Assembly (NCBI RefSeq): GCF_006385685.1
Contig: NZ_VFRP01000006.1
Coordinates: 62,001 to 126,000 of the forward strand
Origin: Amaricoccus solimangrovi
GTDB taxonomy: Bacteria > Pseudomonadota > Alphaproteobacteria > Rhodobacterales > Rhodobacteraceae
Direction of reading: 5' to 3'
DNA length: 64,000 nucleotides
The translations under genes were made by a program, and so were the position numbers. Below, piece by piece: positions 15,283 to 23,151 of this stretch. Under the pieces are notes generated by a model. That model was not told where the DNA came from. It saw nothing but the letters and a program-made list of their open reading frames with translations, and did no database searches. Positions within the stretch are counted from its first letter, which is position 1; each line of letters opens with the position of its first letter.

Positions 15283-16320
15283 CTAGCGCGGATCCCCGAC
15301 GCCCCGCCGCTCGGCCTCGGCGGATCCGGCGTCGCGCAGGCGCTCGCTCGCCTCGGCGACGCGGTCCGCGACGCGCTCCTTCATGTCGGAGGCTTCGGGC
15401 AGGTGACGGTTCACGTCACCGAGGGTTTCCTGAGCGATGTCGGCCGCCTCGTCCGCCACGGCGCGGGCCGTGGCCATGGCCTTCTCTCCCTCCTCCTCCG
15501 CGAGGTCGCGCAACCCTTTCTTGACGCGGTCGCTGTGCGAGCCGAGCAGCCGGTCCTCCGCTTCCGAACTCGGAAGGGCGCCGCCGAAGGCCGCGCCGAC
15601 CGCGAGCGCCAGCGCCCCCAGCAACAGGGGCTGGTCGCGCATCAGATCGCCGAGCATGTCGCCGGCTTCGTCGCTCCAGCCGCCGATCCGCGACCCCGCC
15701 GCGTGACCGGCGCGCCCGAGCCCACGCCCGACGCCGTGGCCGGCGTCCCAGGCACCCCGAGCCGTCCGCTCCGCGCCGTGGCGGACGCCGCGTCCCGCGC
15801 CGCGCACCGCGTCGCCGGCCTGCGAAAGCGCCTCGCCGGCGCTGCTCGCCCATTCCGCCGCCGTGTCCCGCGCCGCGCCGGCCGCGTCGCTCGCACGTTC
15901 GGCCAGCCCCGGCTCGTCCGTGTCGGCGCCGCCCGATCCATAGACGGGTGAGACGACGGAGCCGTATTCGCGTTCGGTGGATCCATAGGGCCGGCTCCGG
16001 GTTCCGTTCCCCCGGTACCAGTCCGCTTCGTCGCGATAGTCCCGGCGTGCCGACGTGCCCGAACCGGCCATCAGCCAGACGAGTCCAACCCCGGTGAGGA
16101 GCGCGGGAAGGGGATTGTCGCGGAGCGAACGGCCGAGGTTGCGTCCGAGATCGCCGCCGTTCTCGGACACGACCTTGACCACCTGGTCGAGCATGTTGCC
16201 GGGCGAGACCTTGCGCTGAAGCGCGTCGATCGTCTCCGCCACCCGCTCGCGCTCGCGATTGACCTCGCGTTCGAGCGTGGCGGAATCCTGAGTGCCCGGA
16301 TCGGTATCTTGCTGCGCCAT
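15283..16320 (-). CDS. DUF3618 membrane-associated protein
   Basis: A 345-residue protein. The N-terminal 50 residues (ATLEREVNRERERVAETIDA, then LQRKVSPGNMLDQVV) are the DUF3618 signature, followed by a hydrophobic segment (NPLPALLTGVGLVWLMAGSG) and a second one (PLLLGALALAVGAAFGGALP). The rest is alanine-, glycine- and arginine-rich helical sequence. Function is unknown; DUF3618 genes regularly follow holin-like DUF1469 genes, as here, and are stress-induced in some alphaproteobacteria. The ATG overlaps the previous stop (TGATG). Confidence 0.8.
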   Translation of the reverse strand: MAQQDTDPGTQDSATLEREVNRERERVAETIDALQRKVSPGNMLDQVVKVVSENGGDLGRNLGRSLRDNPLPALLTGVGLVWLMAGSGTSARRDYRDEADWYRGNGTRSRPYGSTEREYGSVVSPVYGSGGADTDEPGLAERASDAAGAARDTAAEWASSAGEALSQAGDAVRGAGRGVRHGAERTARGAWDAGHGVGRGLGRAGHAAGSRIGGWSDEAGDMLGDLMRDQPLLLGALALAVGAAFGGALPSSEAEDRLLGSHSDRVKKGLRDLAEEEGEKAMATARAVADEAADIAQETLGDVNRHLPEASDMKERVADRVAEASERLRDAGSAEAERRGVGDPR

Positions 16321-16709
16321 CACATCTTCCCCTTGACCATTTCAGCGTCGCGGGTCGTCGCCCGGACGGTGCGCCGCGGTGCCAGGCTCGTCGCCTTCAG
16401 GTTGCTCATGCCGCGGTTCGCGAGCACATAGGCGATGATCGCGAAGACCACCCCGACGATGATCGCCGACCAGCTCGCGTTGAGCCCGGCGTCGGTGATC
16501 GCGGCCACCAGCGCGGCGGCGAGCACGTTGAGCGCGGTCAGCGCGATCGCGAGCGCGGCGGCGAGCGAGCCGACCGCGACCATGACCTGCGTCGCCTTCT
16601 CCTCCGTCTCCGCGCGGAAGAGCTGGATCTCCTTGCGCACGAGTTCCGTCACATGGGTGACGAGATCCCCGATGAGGAGCGGCGTGGCGCGTTCCTGTTC
16701 CTCAGGCAT
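16320..16709 (-). CDS. holin-like DUF1469 membrane protein
   Basis: A 129-residue protein of the phage_holin_3_6/DUF1469 family: an amphipathic start (PLLIGDLVTHVTELVRKEIQ, LFRAETEEKA) followed by two membrane helices (VAVGSLAAALAIALTALNVL and SAIIVGVVFAIIAYVL) and a basic tail. Despite the name it is a chromosomal envelope protein, not evidence of a prophage. It lies between the 16702-17307 gene (8-bp overlap) and the DUF3618 gene, forming one three-gene operon. Confidence 0.85.
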   Translation of the reverse strand: MPEEQERATPLLIGDLVTHVTELVRKEIQLFRAETEEKATQVMVAVGSLAAALAIALTALNVLAAALVAAITDAGLNASWSAIIVGVVFAIIAYVLANRGMSNLKATSLAPRRTVRATTRDAEMVKGKM

Positions 16710-17307
16710 TGGTGGCTCCTCCCGGCGAGACGACGGAATCCGCTGCGCTCCCGACGCCGCTTGCGCCGGGCGTCACCGAGGGTTTGGGAGGCGGGGACGC
16801 ATGGGAGGGGGTCGTGGGGCTGGGTGTGGGCGCGGGCGCGGAATACGGCGAACGCGTCGGGGTCGGCGCGGAAGCGCGGGCGAAGCGCGCCATCGCGAAT
16901 CCCGCGAGCGCGGCGACGCCGAGGAAGGCGGTCGGGTTGCGCCGGCCGAATTCCGACAGATCGCCCACCATCGAGCCGAGGCTCTTGTCGCGCAGGCTTT
17001 CCGACACGTTTCTCAGGCCGCCGGCCGCGCTCCGCATGAAATCGCGCTGGAGCGGGGAATCCCCGAGCTTCTCGGCCGCCGCGTCCAGCCCCTCGGCCGT
17101 CCGCGCGATCTCGTCCGCGACGGAACTGCTGGCCTGCCGGGCCTGGTCCTCGACGGCCGCCTTCGCGTCCTCGAGCCCCGAGCGCGCCGCGTCGCGCGCC
17201 TCCGCGAGGCTCTCCCCCGCGACGGACTTCGCCTCGCGGACCTTCTGGCCGAGTTCCTCCCCGGCGGTCGTGGGCCGGCCGGTCATGGCCGGTTGATCCT
17301 GGTTCAT
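16702..17307 (-). CDS. apolipoprotein-like helical repeat protein, holin-DUF3618 operon
   Basis: A 201-residue protein. Residues about 15-100 are a long alanine-rich helical stretch (KVREAKSVAGESLAEARDAA and similar) like LEA or apolipoprotein-like repeats; NPTAFLGVAALAGFAMARFA is a membrane segment, followed by a proline/threonine-rich tail. Start at 17307 is chosen for GAAGGAGACCCAG directly upstream. Its EcfG-type promoter lies about 119 nt upstream, leaving a leader. With the next two genes it forms a stress-envelope operon that is common next to each other in alphaproteobacteria. Confidence 0.7.
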   Translation of the reverse strand: MNQDQPAMTGRPTTAGEELGQKVREAKSVAGESLAEARDAARSGLEDAKAAVEDQARQASSSVADEIARTAEGLDAAAEKLGDSPLQRDFMRSAAGGLRNVSESLRDKSLGSMVGDLSEFGRRNPTAFLGVAALAGFAMARFARASAPTPTRSPYSAPAPTPSPTTPSHASPPPKPSVTPGASGVGSAADSVVSPGGATNA

Positions 17308-17426
17308 CTGGGTCTCCTTCGGATACCTGCGTGGCCGACGGACGACAGCGGCGCGATCGGAGCCGTCGGCATTCGGGTCGGACGGTGGCGGTAGCGCACG
17401 GCTGTTCTCCAAGACTGGCTCCACCG

Positions 17427-17451
17427 AACCGGCATCGGGGGCGGTTGTTCC
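17427..17451 (-). promoter_or_regulatory. EcfG-type promoter of the holin-DUF3618 operon
   Basis: Minus strand GGAAC-N16-GGTT. It lies 119 nt before the start at 17307, farther than at the other genes. Confidence 0.65.
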
Positions 17452-17502
17452 ACCCGGCCGCGAATTGCCGACCGAGACCGGCGGAGAGCCGCGACCGCGG
17501 CC

Positions 17503-18276
17503 TCAGCCCTCGCCGGGCCGCGCCATCCGGCGATGCATTTCCGCCAGGACGGTGTCGGGGAGGAGGCCGCTGAACACGGTCCGGACCTTGTTCATGAAGC
17601 CGGTCACCACGCCGCTCTCGCCCTCGCACATCGCCGCGTAGCCCTGGCGGGCGACATCCGCGGGATCGGCCTTGTCGGCCCGGCCCACCTTCGTGTCCTC
17701 CATTCCCGCGGTCTCGAAGAAATCCGTCTCGGTGGCGCCCGGCATCAGGCAGGTTACCGTGACGCGGGAATCCCTGAGTTCGTCGCGGAGGCCGACGCTG
17801 AAATTGTCGAGGAACGCCTTCGTCCCGTTATAGACCGCCTGGAAGCTGCCGGGCAGGAAGCCTGCGATCGAACCGGTGATCAGGATCCGGCCCCGGTCGC
17901 GCGCCCGCATCCGGCGCCCGACATGGTGAACGAGGCGGACGGTTCCCTCGATATTGAGTTGCACGACACGCAGCGCGCGTCCGAGATCCTGGTCGAGGAA
18001 CGCGCCGCCGAGGCCGATCCCGGCATTGGCGAGGAGCGCCTCCACCGGCCGCGACCCCACCGCCGCGATCAGTCGCGCGACCCCGTCCGGCGTCGCGAGA
18101 TCGGCCTGGAGCGTTTCCACCTTGGCACCCTCGGCGCGCAGCGCTTCCGCCGCCTCCTCGATCTCCGCCGTGTCGGAGCAGATCAGCAGCGCGTAGCCGT
18201 CCCTGGCGCAGCACCGCGCGAGTTCGAGCCCGATCCCCGACGAGGCGCCGGTGACGACCGCCAGTCCCTGTGACAT
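17503..18276 (-). CDS. SDR family NAD(P)-dependent oxidoreductase
   Basis: A 257-residue classical short-chain dehydrogenase: glycine motif AVVTGASSGIGLELARCCAR at the N-terminus, LLANAGIGLGG (the NAG motif), catalytic Ser in GRILITGSIAGFLPGSF and the Tyr-x3-Lys pair in YNGTKAFLDNFS. The substrate is unknown. It is the last gene of an operon that starts at the SRPBCC gene (20101) and continues through the alcohol dehydrogenase, 12 bp upstream, so EcfG control is expected. Confidence 0.88.
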   Translation of the reverse strand: MSQGLAVVTGASSGIGLELARCCARDGYALLICSDTAEIEEAAEALRAEGAKVETLQADLATPDGVARLIAAVGSRPVEALLANAGIGLGGAFLDQDLGRALRVVQLNIEGTVRLVHHVGRRMRARDRGRILITGSIAGFLPGSFQAVYNGTKAFLDNFSVGLRDELRDSRVTVTCLMPGATETDFFETAGMEDTKVGRADKADPADVARQGYAAMCEGESGVVTGFMNKVRTVFSGLLPDTVLAEMHRRMARPGEG

Positions 18277-18288
18277 GCCGTCCTCCCG

Positions 18289-19458
18289 TTATCGCGGCTT
18301 CAGGACGACCTTGGTCCAGTCGTTCTGGTTGTCGCTGAAATTCGCGTAGCCGCGCGGCGCCTCCTCGAGCGGCAGCCGGTGGCTGATCAGGAAGGTCGTG
18401 TCGATCTCGCCCTCCCCGATGCGGCGCAGCAGATCCGCCGTGTAGCGTTGCACATGTGTCTGGCCGGTCCGGATCGTGAGCCCCTTTTCCATCAGCGCGC
18501 CAAGCGGGAACTTGTCGAGGAATCCGCCGTAGACGCCGGGCATCGAGAGGCGCCCGCCCTTGCGGCAGGCGAGGATCGCTTCCCGGAGCGCGTGGCCGCG
18601 ATCGGCGCCGAAGCCGACCTTTTGCTTCACCGCGTCCATCACGTTGTCGACGCCGAAGCCGTGGCTCTCCATCCCGACCGCGTCGATCACCGCGTCCGGC
18701 CCGATCCCGCCGGTCATGTCCATCAGCGCCTCGAGCACGCTCGTCTGCTCGAAGTCGATCACCTCGGCGCCGAGCTGGCGCGCGAGTTCGAGCCTCCGCG
18801 GATAGTGGTCGATCGCGATCACCCGCGCGCCCATGATGCGCGCGCTCTGGATCGCGAAGAGGCCGACCGGGCCACAGCCCCAGACCGCGACGGTGTCGCC
18901 CTCCTCGATCCCGGCGTTCTCGGCCGCCATCCAGCCGGTGGGCAGGATGTCCGAGAGGAAGAGAACCTTGTCGTCCTCGAGCCCGTCCGGGACGACGATC
19001 GGACCGATGTCGGAGAAGGGCACGCGCACATATTCCGCCTGGCCGCCCGCGTAGCCGCCGGTCAGGTGCGAATAGCCGAAGAGCCCGCTCATCGCATGGC
19101 CGTAGAGCCCCTCGGTCATGTCCTGCTTGGCCACGGGGTTCGAGTTGTCGCAGGCCGAGAACTGGTGCTTCTCGCAGAAATAGCAGCGGCCGCAGGAGAT
19201 GGTGAACGGCACCACCACCCGCTGGCCCTTCCGGAGCGTGCTGTCGGGACCGACGTCGACGACGCGTCCCATGAATTCGTGGCCGAGGATGTCGCCGGCG
19301 AGCAGGCCGGGGATCACGCCGTCGTAGAGGTGCAGGTCGGATCCGCAGATCGCCGTCGAGGTCACCTCGATCAGCGCGTCGCGCGGGTTGACGATCTCGG
19401 GGTCCGGGACGGTCTCGACGCGGACGTCGTGCTTGCCCTGCCAGGTGAGCGCGCGCAT
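18289..19458 (-). CDS. zinc-dependent alcohol dehydrogenase
   Basis: A 389-residue medium-chain dehydrogenase. Catalytic zinc ligands are in [12 protein letters not shown] and GHEFMGRV; the structural zinc site is [17 protein letters not shown]; the NAD fold is [20 protein letters not shown] with the Asp of [12 protein letters not shown] selecting NAD. The extended size and the [15 protein letters not shown] segment match the glutathione-independent formaldehyde dehydrogenase-like subgroup common in stress islands. It lies 10 bp after the SRPBCC gene and 12 bp before the SDR gene in one operon. The true substrate is not known. Confidence 0.88.
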   Translation of the reverse strand: MRALTWQGKHDVRVETVPDPEIVNPRDALIEVTSTAICGSDLHLYDGVIPGLLAGDILGHEFMGRVVDVGPDSTLRKGQRVVVPFTISCGRCYFCEKHQFSACDNSNPVAKQDMTEGLYGHAMSGLFGYSHLTGGYAGGQAEYVRVPFSDIGPIVVPDGLEDDKVLFLSDILPTGWMAAENAGIEEGDTVAVWGCGPVGLFAIQSARIMGARVIAIDHYPRRLELARQLGAEVIDFEQTSVLEALMDMTGGIGPDAVIDAVGMESHGFGVDNVMDAVKQKVGFGADRGHALREAILACRKGGRLSMPGVYGGFLDKFPLGALMEKGLTIRTGQTHVQRYTADLLRRIGEGEIDTTFLISHRLPLEEAPRGYANFSDNQNDWTKVVLKPR

Positions 19459-19468
19459 CGGCTTCTCC

Positions 19469-20101
19469 TTACTTGTGGTTGTCGGAGGTGGCGATCTCGC
19501 CGGTCTCCATCAGCATCTTGAAACGCTTGAGCTCGCGCCGCCCCTGGATGCCCGGCTCGCGCTGGAAGAGCTTGGCGACCCAGCGGCCGATCTCGCCGCC
19601 CGGCGGGTCATAGGCGACCTCGGCGTCGACCACCGTGCCCCGCCCCCCGGTCGCATCGCGGAACCGGACGCGTCCTCTGGCCTCCACGGCCGAGCCGGGC
19701 AGGGTGCGCCACGCGATCAGTTCGCCATCGCGTTCCTCGGTCACCTCGGTTTCGAGATCGACCGGGGAGCCGCCCGGCGCCGCGATGGTCCAGGTCGCGC
19801 GCCCGGACGTGCCGGGGGTAACCTTCTCCACGGCGGTCATGAACTTCGGCAGGTTCCGGAAGTCGCGCCAGAACGCGTAGAGTTCGGCGCGCGGGCGGTT
19901 GATCGTCACCGCGTGCCCCGTCCGCCGCGGGCCCGGCGGCGCCGCGCGGCGATCGCGGGCGGGCGCGTCGTCGGGGTGGCGGGCGACCAGGTCGCGCTGA
20001 CGGGCGCGCCGCTGGCCGAGCGTCGCGAGCCCGACGACGGCGAGGCCGGTGGCAAGGGTCGCGGCGAGGGCGGGGCCGGCGTAGGGGGTGTGGTGGCGCA
20101 T
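19469..20101 (-). CDS. SRPBCC/polyketide cyclase-like membrane protein
   Basis: A 210-residue protein with an N-terminal hydrophobic segment ([20 protein letters not shown]) and a C-terminal SRPBCC (START-like) domain beginning [20 protein letters not shown] followed by FRNLPKFM and later [19 protein letters not shown]. Such domains bind hydrophobic ligands; this subgroup is typical of genes beside zinc alcohol dehydrogenases in stress regions. It is the first gene of the operon with the ADH and SDR genes, and an EcfG-type promoter lies only 22 nt before its start. Confidence 0.8.
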   Translation of the reverse strand: MRHHTPYAGPALAATLATGLAVVGLATLGQRRARQRDLVARHPDDAPARDRRAAPPGPRRTGHAVTINRPRAELYAFWRDFRNLPKFMTAVEKVTPGTSGRATWTIAAPGGSPVDLETEVTEERDGELIAWRTLPGSAVEARGRVRFRDATGGRGTVVDAEVAYDPPGGEIGRWVAKLFQREPGIQGRRELKRFKMLMETGEIATSDNHK

Positions 20102-20123
20102 CGCGTTCCTCCGTTTGTCGCCG

Positions 20124-20148
20124 AACCGGGGCGGAGGGACCTTGTTCC
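20124..20148 (-). promoter_or_regulatory. EcfG-type promoter of the SRPBCC-ADH-SDR operon
   Basis: Minus strand GGAAC-N16-GGTT, 22 nt before the start at 20101. Confidence 0.75.
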
Positions 20149-20197
20149 TCGAACGGTCCGAATCTTTCCGGATTGGCGCGCGACGGCCCGGGTCGGG

Positions 20198-20368
20198 CTA
20201 CGGTTTCGTCTGCGCTTGCCCGGGCGCCTCCTGTTGCCGGTCGAGCACCTGGGCGTGCCCGATGTTCATGCCGACGAAGGTCACGAGGATGATGAGGAAG
20301 ACGAGGGCCACGATCGTCACACCGGCGCGGGCCTTGCGTCGGGGGCTGGGCTTGTCAGGGTCGCGCAT
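20198..20368 (-). CDS. 56-residue single-helix membrane protein
   Basis: A small gene encoding MRDPDKPSPRRKARAGVTIV, then a membrane helix (ALVFLIILVTFVGMNIGHAQ) and a short polar tail. A GGAG motif stands eight to ten bases before the ATG at 20366-20368. It has an EcfG-type promoter 37 nt upstream at the same spacing as other genes in the island, which supports reality despite the small size. The positive-inside rule predicts the N-terminus in the cytoplasm. Function unknown. Confidence 0.7.
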   Translation of the reverse strand: MRDPDKPSPRRKARAGVTIVALVFLIILVTFVGMNIGHAQVLDRQQEAPGQAQTKP

Positions 20369-20405
20369 CGCTCACTCCGCCGGTAATCCCGTTCGAAGCC
20401 GTGGG

Positions 20406-20430
20406 AACCGGCGAAGCGCCGATCTGTTCC
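20406..20430 (-). promoter_or_regulatory. EcfG-type promoter of the 56-residue protein gene
   Basis: Minus strand GGAAC-N16-GGTT, 37 nt before the start at 20368. Confidence 0.7.
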
Positions 20431-20490
20431 CTCCGGCGGAGCGGGACAGGATCGGCCGGGAGCCCGCCTCGTGCTTCGCCCCGCGCGTCC

Positions 20491-21885
20491 TCAGGCGAGG
20501 CCGAGGAGGCGCGGGGCGACCCCGAGCGCGGCGGCGCCGGCGAGAACCGGCACCATGCCGAGCCTGAACCGGAAAACGGCGAGGATCGCCAGCGCAGAGA
20601 GCGCGGCCGCGGCCCAGTCGATGGAGCCCGGGACCGGCAGTTCCAGCGACAGCGGTCCCGCCCGCCAGCGGATCACCTCGCGCCAGACGACGTGAATCGC
20701 GAACCAGATCGCGAGGTTCAGGATCACGCCCACCACCGCCGCCGTCACCGCCGTGAGGGCCGCCGAGATGGAAGCGTTCCGGCGCAGCCGTTCCATCCAG
20801 GGCGCGCCGAGGAAGATCCAGGCGAAGCAGGGCGCGAAGGTGACCCAGGTCGCGAGCAGCCCGCCCAGCGTCCCGGCGAGGAGCGGCGCCGCCCAGCCGG
20901 CCTCGCGGAAGGCGCCCATGAAGCCCACGAACTGCAGCACCATGATCAGCGGTCCGGGCGTCGTCTCGGCCATGCCGAGCCCGTCGAGCATCTCGCCCGG
21001 GGCGAGCCAGCCATAGGTGCCGACCGCCTCCTGCGCCACCCAGGCGAGCACCGCGTAGGCGCCGCCGAAGGTCAGCACCGCGAGTTTCGAGAAGAAGGCG
21101 GCGATGTCGGCGAAGACGCTGCCCGGCGCGAGGATCAGCAGCGCCGCCACCGGCAGCAGCCAGAGCGCGATGGCGACCAGCCCGGCGCGGAGCGCGGCCG
21201 CGGTGTGCTCGTCGCCGCGATCGGCCGATTCGGCCCCGAGCAGGGTTTCGGCGTCCTCGACATGGGGGCCTCCCGCCCCGCCATGCCCGCCGCCGCCGCG
21301 AAAGGTCGCGAGGCCCGCGCGGTCCCCGGCCCAGCCGATGAGCGCCGCGGCGAGCACGATCAGCGGGAAGGGCGCGCCGAAGGCGAAGATGGCGAGAAAG
21401 GATGCAGCCGCGATCATCCGCGTGGCCGGGTTCCTGAGCGCCCGGCCGCCGACGCGGACCACCGCTTGCAGCACGATGGCCAGCACCGCCGCCTTCAGCC
21501 CGAAGAACAGGTCGGCGACGAGACCGACCTCGCCCCAGACCGCGTAGATCCAGCTCAGCGCCATGATCGCCGCCATGCCGGGCAGGATGAACAGGATGCC
21601 GGCGATGAGCGCGCCCCGGATCCCGTGCATCAGCCAGCCGATATAGGTGGCGAGCTGCTGCGCCTCCGGTCCGGGCAGCAGCATGCAGAAATTGAGCGCG
21701 TGCAGGAAGCGCGCGTCGCCGAGCCAGCGGCGCTCCTCGACGAGGACGCGGTGCATGACGGCGATCTGGCCCGCCGGTCCGCCGAAGGAAAGCGCGGCGA
21801 CGCGCGCCCAGACCCGCGTGGCCTCGCCGAGGCCGGGATAGTCGCGCCGCGGCGCCGCGGCGCGCGGGATCGGTTCCCCGGTCAT
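20491..21885 (-). CDS. chrA: chromate transporter, ChrA (CHR) family
   Basis: A 464-residue inner-membrane protein with about ten helices arranged as two homologous halves. The signature of the N-terminal half is ALSFGGPAGQIAVMHRVLVE followed by LLPGPEAQQLATYIGWLMHG; the C-terminal repeat is AVLTFGGAYAVLAWVAQEAV followed by GLGMAETTPGPLIMVLQFVG. A soluble loop of about 40 residues separates the halves. Two-domain CHR proteins export chromate. No ChrB-type regulator is adjacent, so expression control and true substrate are uncertain. Confidence 0.9.
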   Translation of the reverse strand: MTGEPIPRAAAPRRDYPGLGEATRVWARVAALSFGGPAGQIAVMHRVLVEERRWLGDARFLHALNFCMLLPGPEAQQLATYIGWLMHGIRGALIAGILFILPGMAAIMALSWIYAVWGEVGLVADLFFGLKAAVLAIVLQAVVRVGGRALRNPATRMIAAASFLAIFAFGAPFPLIVLAAALIGWAGDRAGLATFRGGGGHGGAGGPHVEDAETLLGAESADRGDEHTAAALRAGLVAIALWLLPVAALLILAPGSVFADIAAFFSKLAVLTFGGAYAVLAWVAQEAVGTYGWLAPGEMLDGLGMAETTPGPLIMVLQFVGFMGAFREAGWAAPLLAGTLGGLLATWVTFAPCFAWIFLGAPWMERLRRNASISAALTAVTAAVVGVILNLAIWFAIHVVWREVIRWRAGPLSLELPVPGSIDWAAAALSALAILAVFRFRLGMVPVLAGAAALGVAPRLLGLA

Positions 21886-21996
21886 GACGCCGTCCGGTCC
21901 GCGCGCGCGGCATGTGTGTCGCCCGGGCCGCCGCGGCGAGGGCGATGCGAGGTGTCATAGAGCGCCATTCCCGGCCTCCGGTTCATAGGGGATCGT

Positions 21997-22620
21997 TCAG
22001 AGGTTTCCGCGAGCCGGCTGGCCGGGCCGCGGAAAGGCGGCGCGGGCGCGTTCGACCTCGGCGCGGAGCGCGCAGCCGTCGTGATGGTCGTTGACGAGCC
22101 CCATCGCCTGCATGAAGGCGTAGACGGTGGTCGGGCCGACGAAGGACCAGCCGCGCTTCCTGAGATCCTTCGACAGCGCCACCGATTCCGCCGTCTGTGC
22201 CACCGGGCGCCAGGGGCCCTCCGGTGGCGGCGGCTCGAAGCTCCAGACATGCGCGGCGAGCGAGCCCTTCTCCCGGACGAGGTCGCGGGCGCGGCGGGCA
22301 TTGTTGATCGTCGCCTCGATCTTGCCGCGGTGCCGGACGATGCCGGCGTCGCCGAGCAGCCGCTCCACGTCGGCCGGCCCGAATTCCGCGACGCGGTCGA
22401 AATCGAACCCGGCGAAGGCGGCGCGGAAGTTCTCGCGCTTCGTCAGGATGGTGCGCCAGCTCAGCCCGGACTGGAACCCCTCGAGGCAGAGCTTCTCGAA
22501 CAGGCGCCGGTCGTCGGCGACCGGAAAGCCCCATTCCGTGTCGTGATAGGCGAGATAGTCCGGCGTCGACAGGCACCAGCCGCACCGCGGCCGCCCGTCC
22601 GGTCCTTCCCGTGTCTCCAT
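21997..22620 (-). CDS. tag: DNA-3-methyladenine glycosylase I
   Basis: A 207-residue base-excision repair enzyme that removes 3-methyladenine. The zinc-snap ligands are visible at both ends: RCGWC and YHDTEWGFPV near the N-terminus, NDHHDGC near residue 185. The active-site block is ESVALSKDLRKRGWSFVGPT, with Glu recognising 3-methyladenine, preceded by FQSGLSWRTILTKRENFRAA. The start METREGPDG follows CGGGCGATGGAG-type sequence. It is transcribed toward chrA with a 110-bp gap. No Ada-type operator was recognised. Confidence 0.92.
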   Translation of the reverse strand: METREGPDGRPRCGWCLSTPDYLAYHDTEWGFPVADDRRLFEKLCLEGFQSGLSWRTILTKRENFRAAFAGFDFDRVAEFGPADVERLLGDAGIVRHRGKIEATINNARRARDLVREKGSLAAHVWSFEPPPPEGPWRPVAQTAESVALSKDLRKRGWSFVGPTTVYAFMQAMGLVNDHHDGCALRAEVERARAAFPRPGQPARGNL

Positions 22621-22676
22621 CGCCCGGCCCGCTCCGATCCGCCCGCTTTCCCCGTGACGCCGCGCGTCCCGGAACC

Positions 22677-22973
22677 CTACCGTTTGCGCACGAATTCCGT
22701 GCGCAGCACCAGCCCCCTGATCGTGTCGTGGCGGCAGTCGATCTCCTCGTCGCTGTCGGTGAGGCGGATCGAGCGGATCACCGTGCCCTGCTTCAGGGTC
22801 TGGCCCGCGCCCTTCACCTTCAGATCCTTGACCAGCACGACCGAGTCGCCGTCCGCGAGCGCGTTGCCGGCGGAATCGCGCACCACCCGCGCGGTCTCCG
22901 CCGCCAGTTCGGAGGCCGGCCGCCACTCGCCGGTCGCCTCGTCATAGACATATTCCTCGTCCTCGGCCGCCAT
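22677..22973 (-). CDS. PhnA/YjdM-domain protein lacking the zinc ribbon
   Basis: A 98-residue protein. Residues 30-98 match the PhnA/YjdM C-terminal domain: VVRDSAGNALADGDSVVLVK, DLKVKGAGQTLKQGTVIRSI, and FVRKR at the end. Typical YjdM has an N-terminal four-cysteine zinc ribbon; here that part is replaced by EEYVYDEATGEWRPASELAA, with no cysteine pair. The historical link to phosphonates is not supported by context. It lies between tag (upstream end) and the divergent modE. Confidence 0.8.
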   Translation of the reverse strand: MAAEDEEYVYDEATGEWRPASELAAETARVVRDSAGNALADGDSVVLVKDLKVKGAGQTLKQGTVIRSIRLTDSDEEIDCRHDTIRGLVLRTEFVRKR

Positions 22974-23116
22974 CCGCCCGCTCCTTCGCCGCTTCCGCTC
23001 CCGCTTACGCCGGCTCGGGCGGGAAAGGGAAGAGCCGGGTCGCCGCGGGGGGCCTTGCGCGGCGCGAACCGCCCGCGCGGACCCTTGCGACCCGCCCTCG
23101 AATGGCGCAGGTTGCG

Positions 23117-23141
23117 CGCTATGTGATTCACGTGCATAACG
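23117..23141 (+). promoter_or_regulatory. molybdate-box-like ModE site
   Basis: CGCTATGTGATTCACGTGCA then TAACG forms an imperfect inverted repeat with ends CGCTAT and ATAACG, like the E. coli modA ModE site. It ends 10 bp before the modE start, overlapping the ribosome-binding region. Confidence 0.55.
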
Positions 23142-23151
23142 GTGCCGGACC

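Noticed and set aside
16320-16709. Holin-like gene as a sign of prophage
   Set aside because: The protein belongs to a chromosomal DUF1469 family with a DUF3618 partner; no other phage gene is nearby.
22669-22690. GGAAC near CGTT before the PhnA-domain gene as another stress promoter
   Set aside because: The spacer is only five bases and the site lies at the 3' end of the gene.
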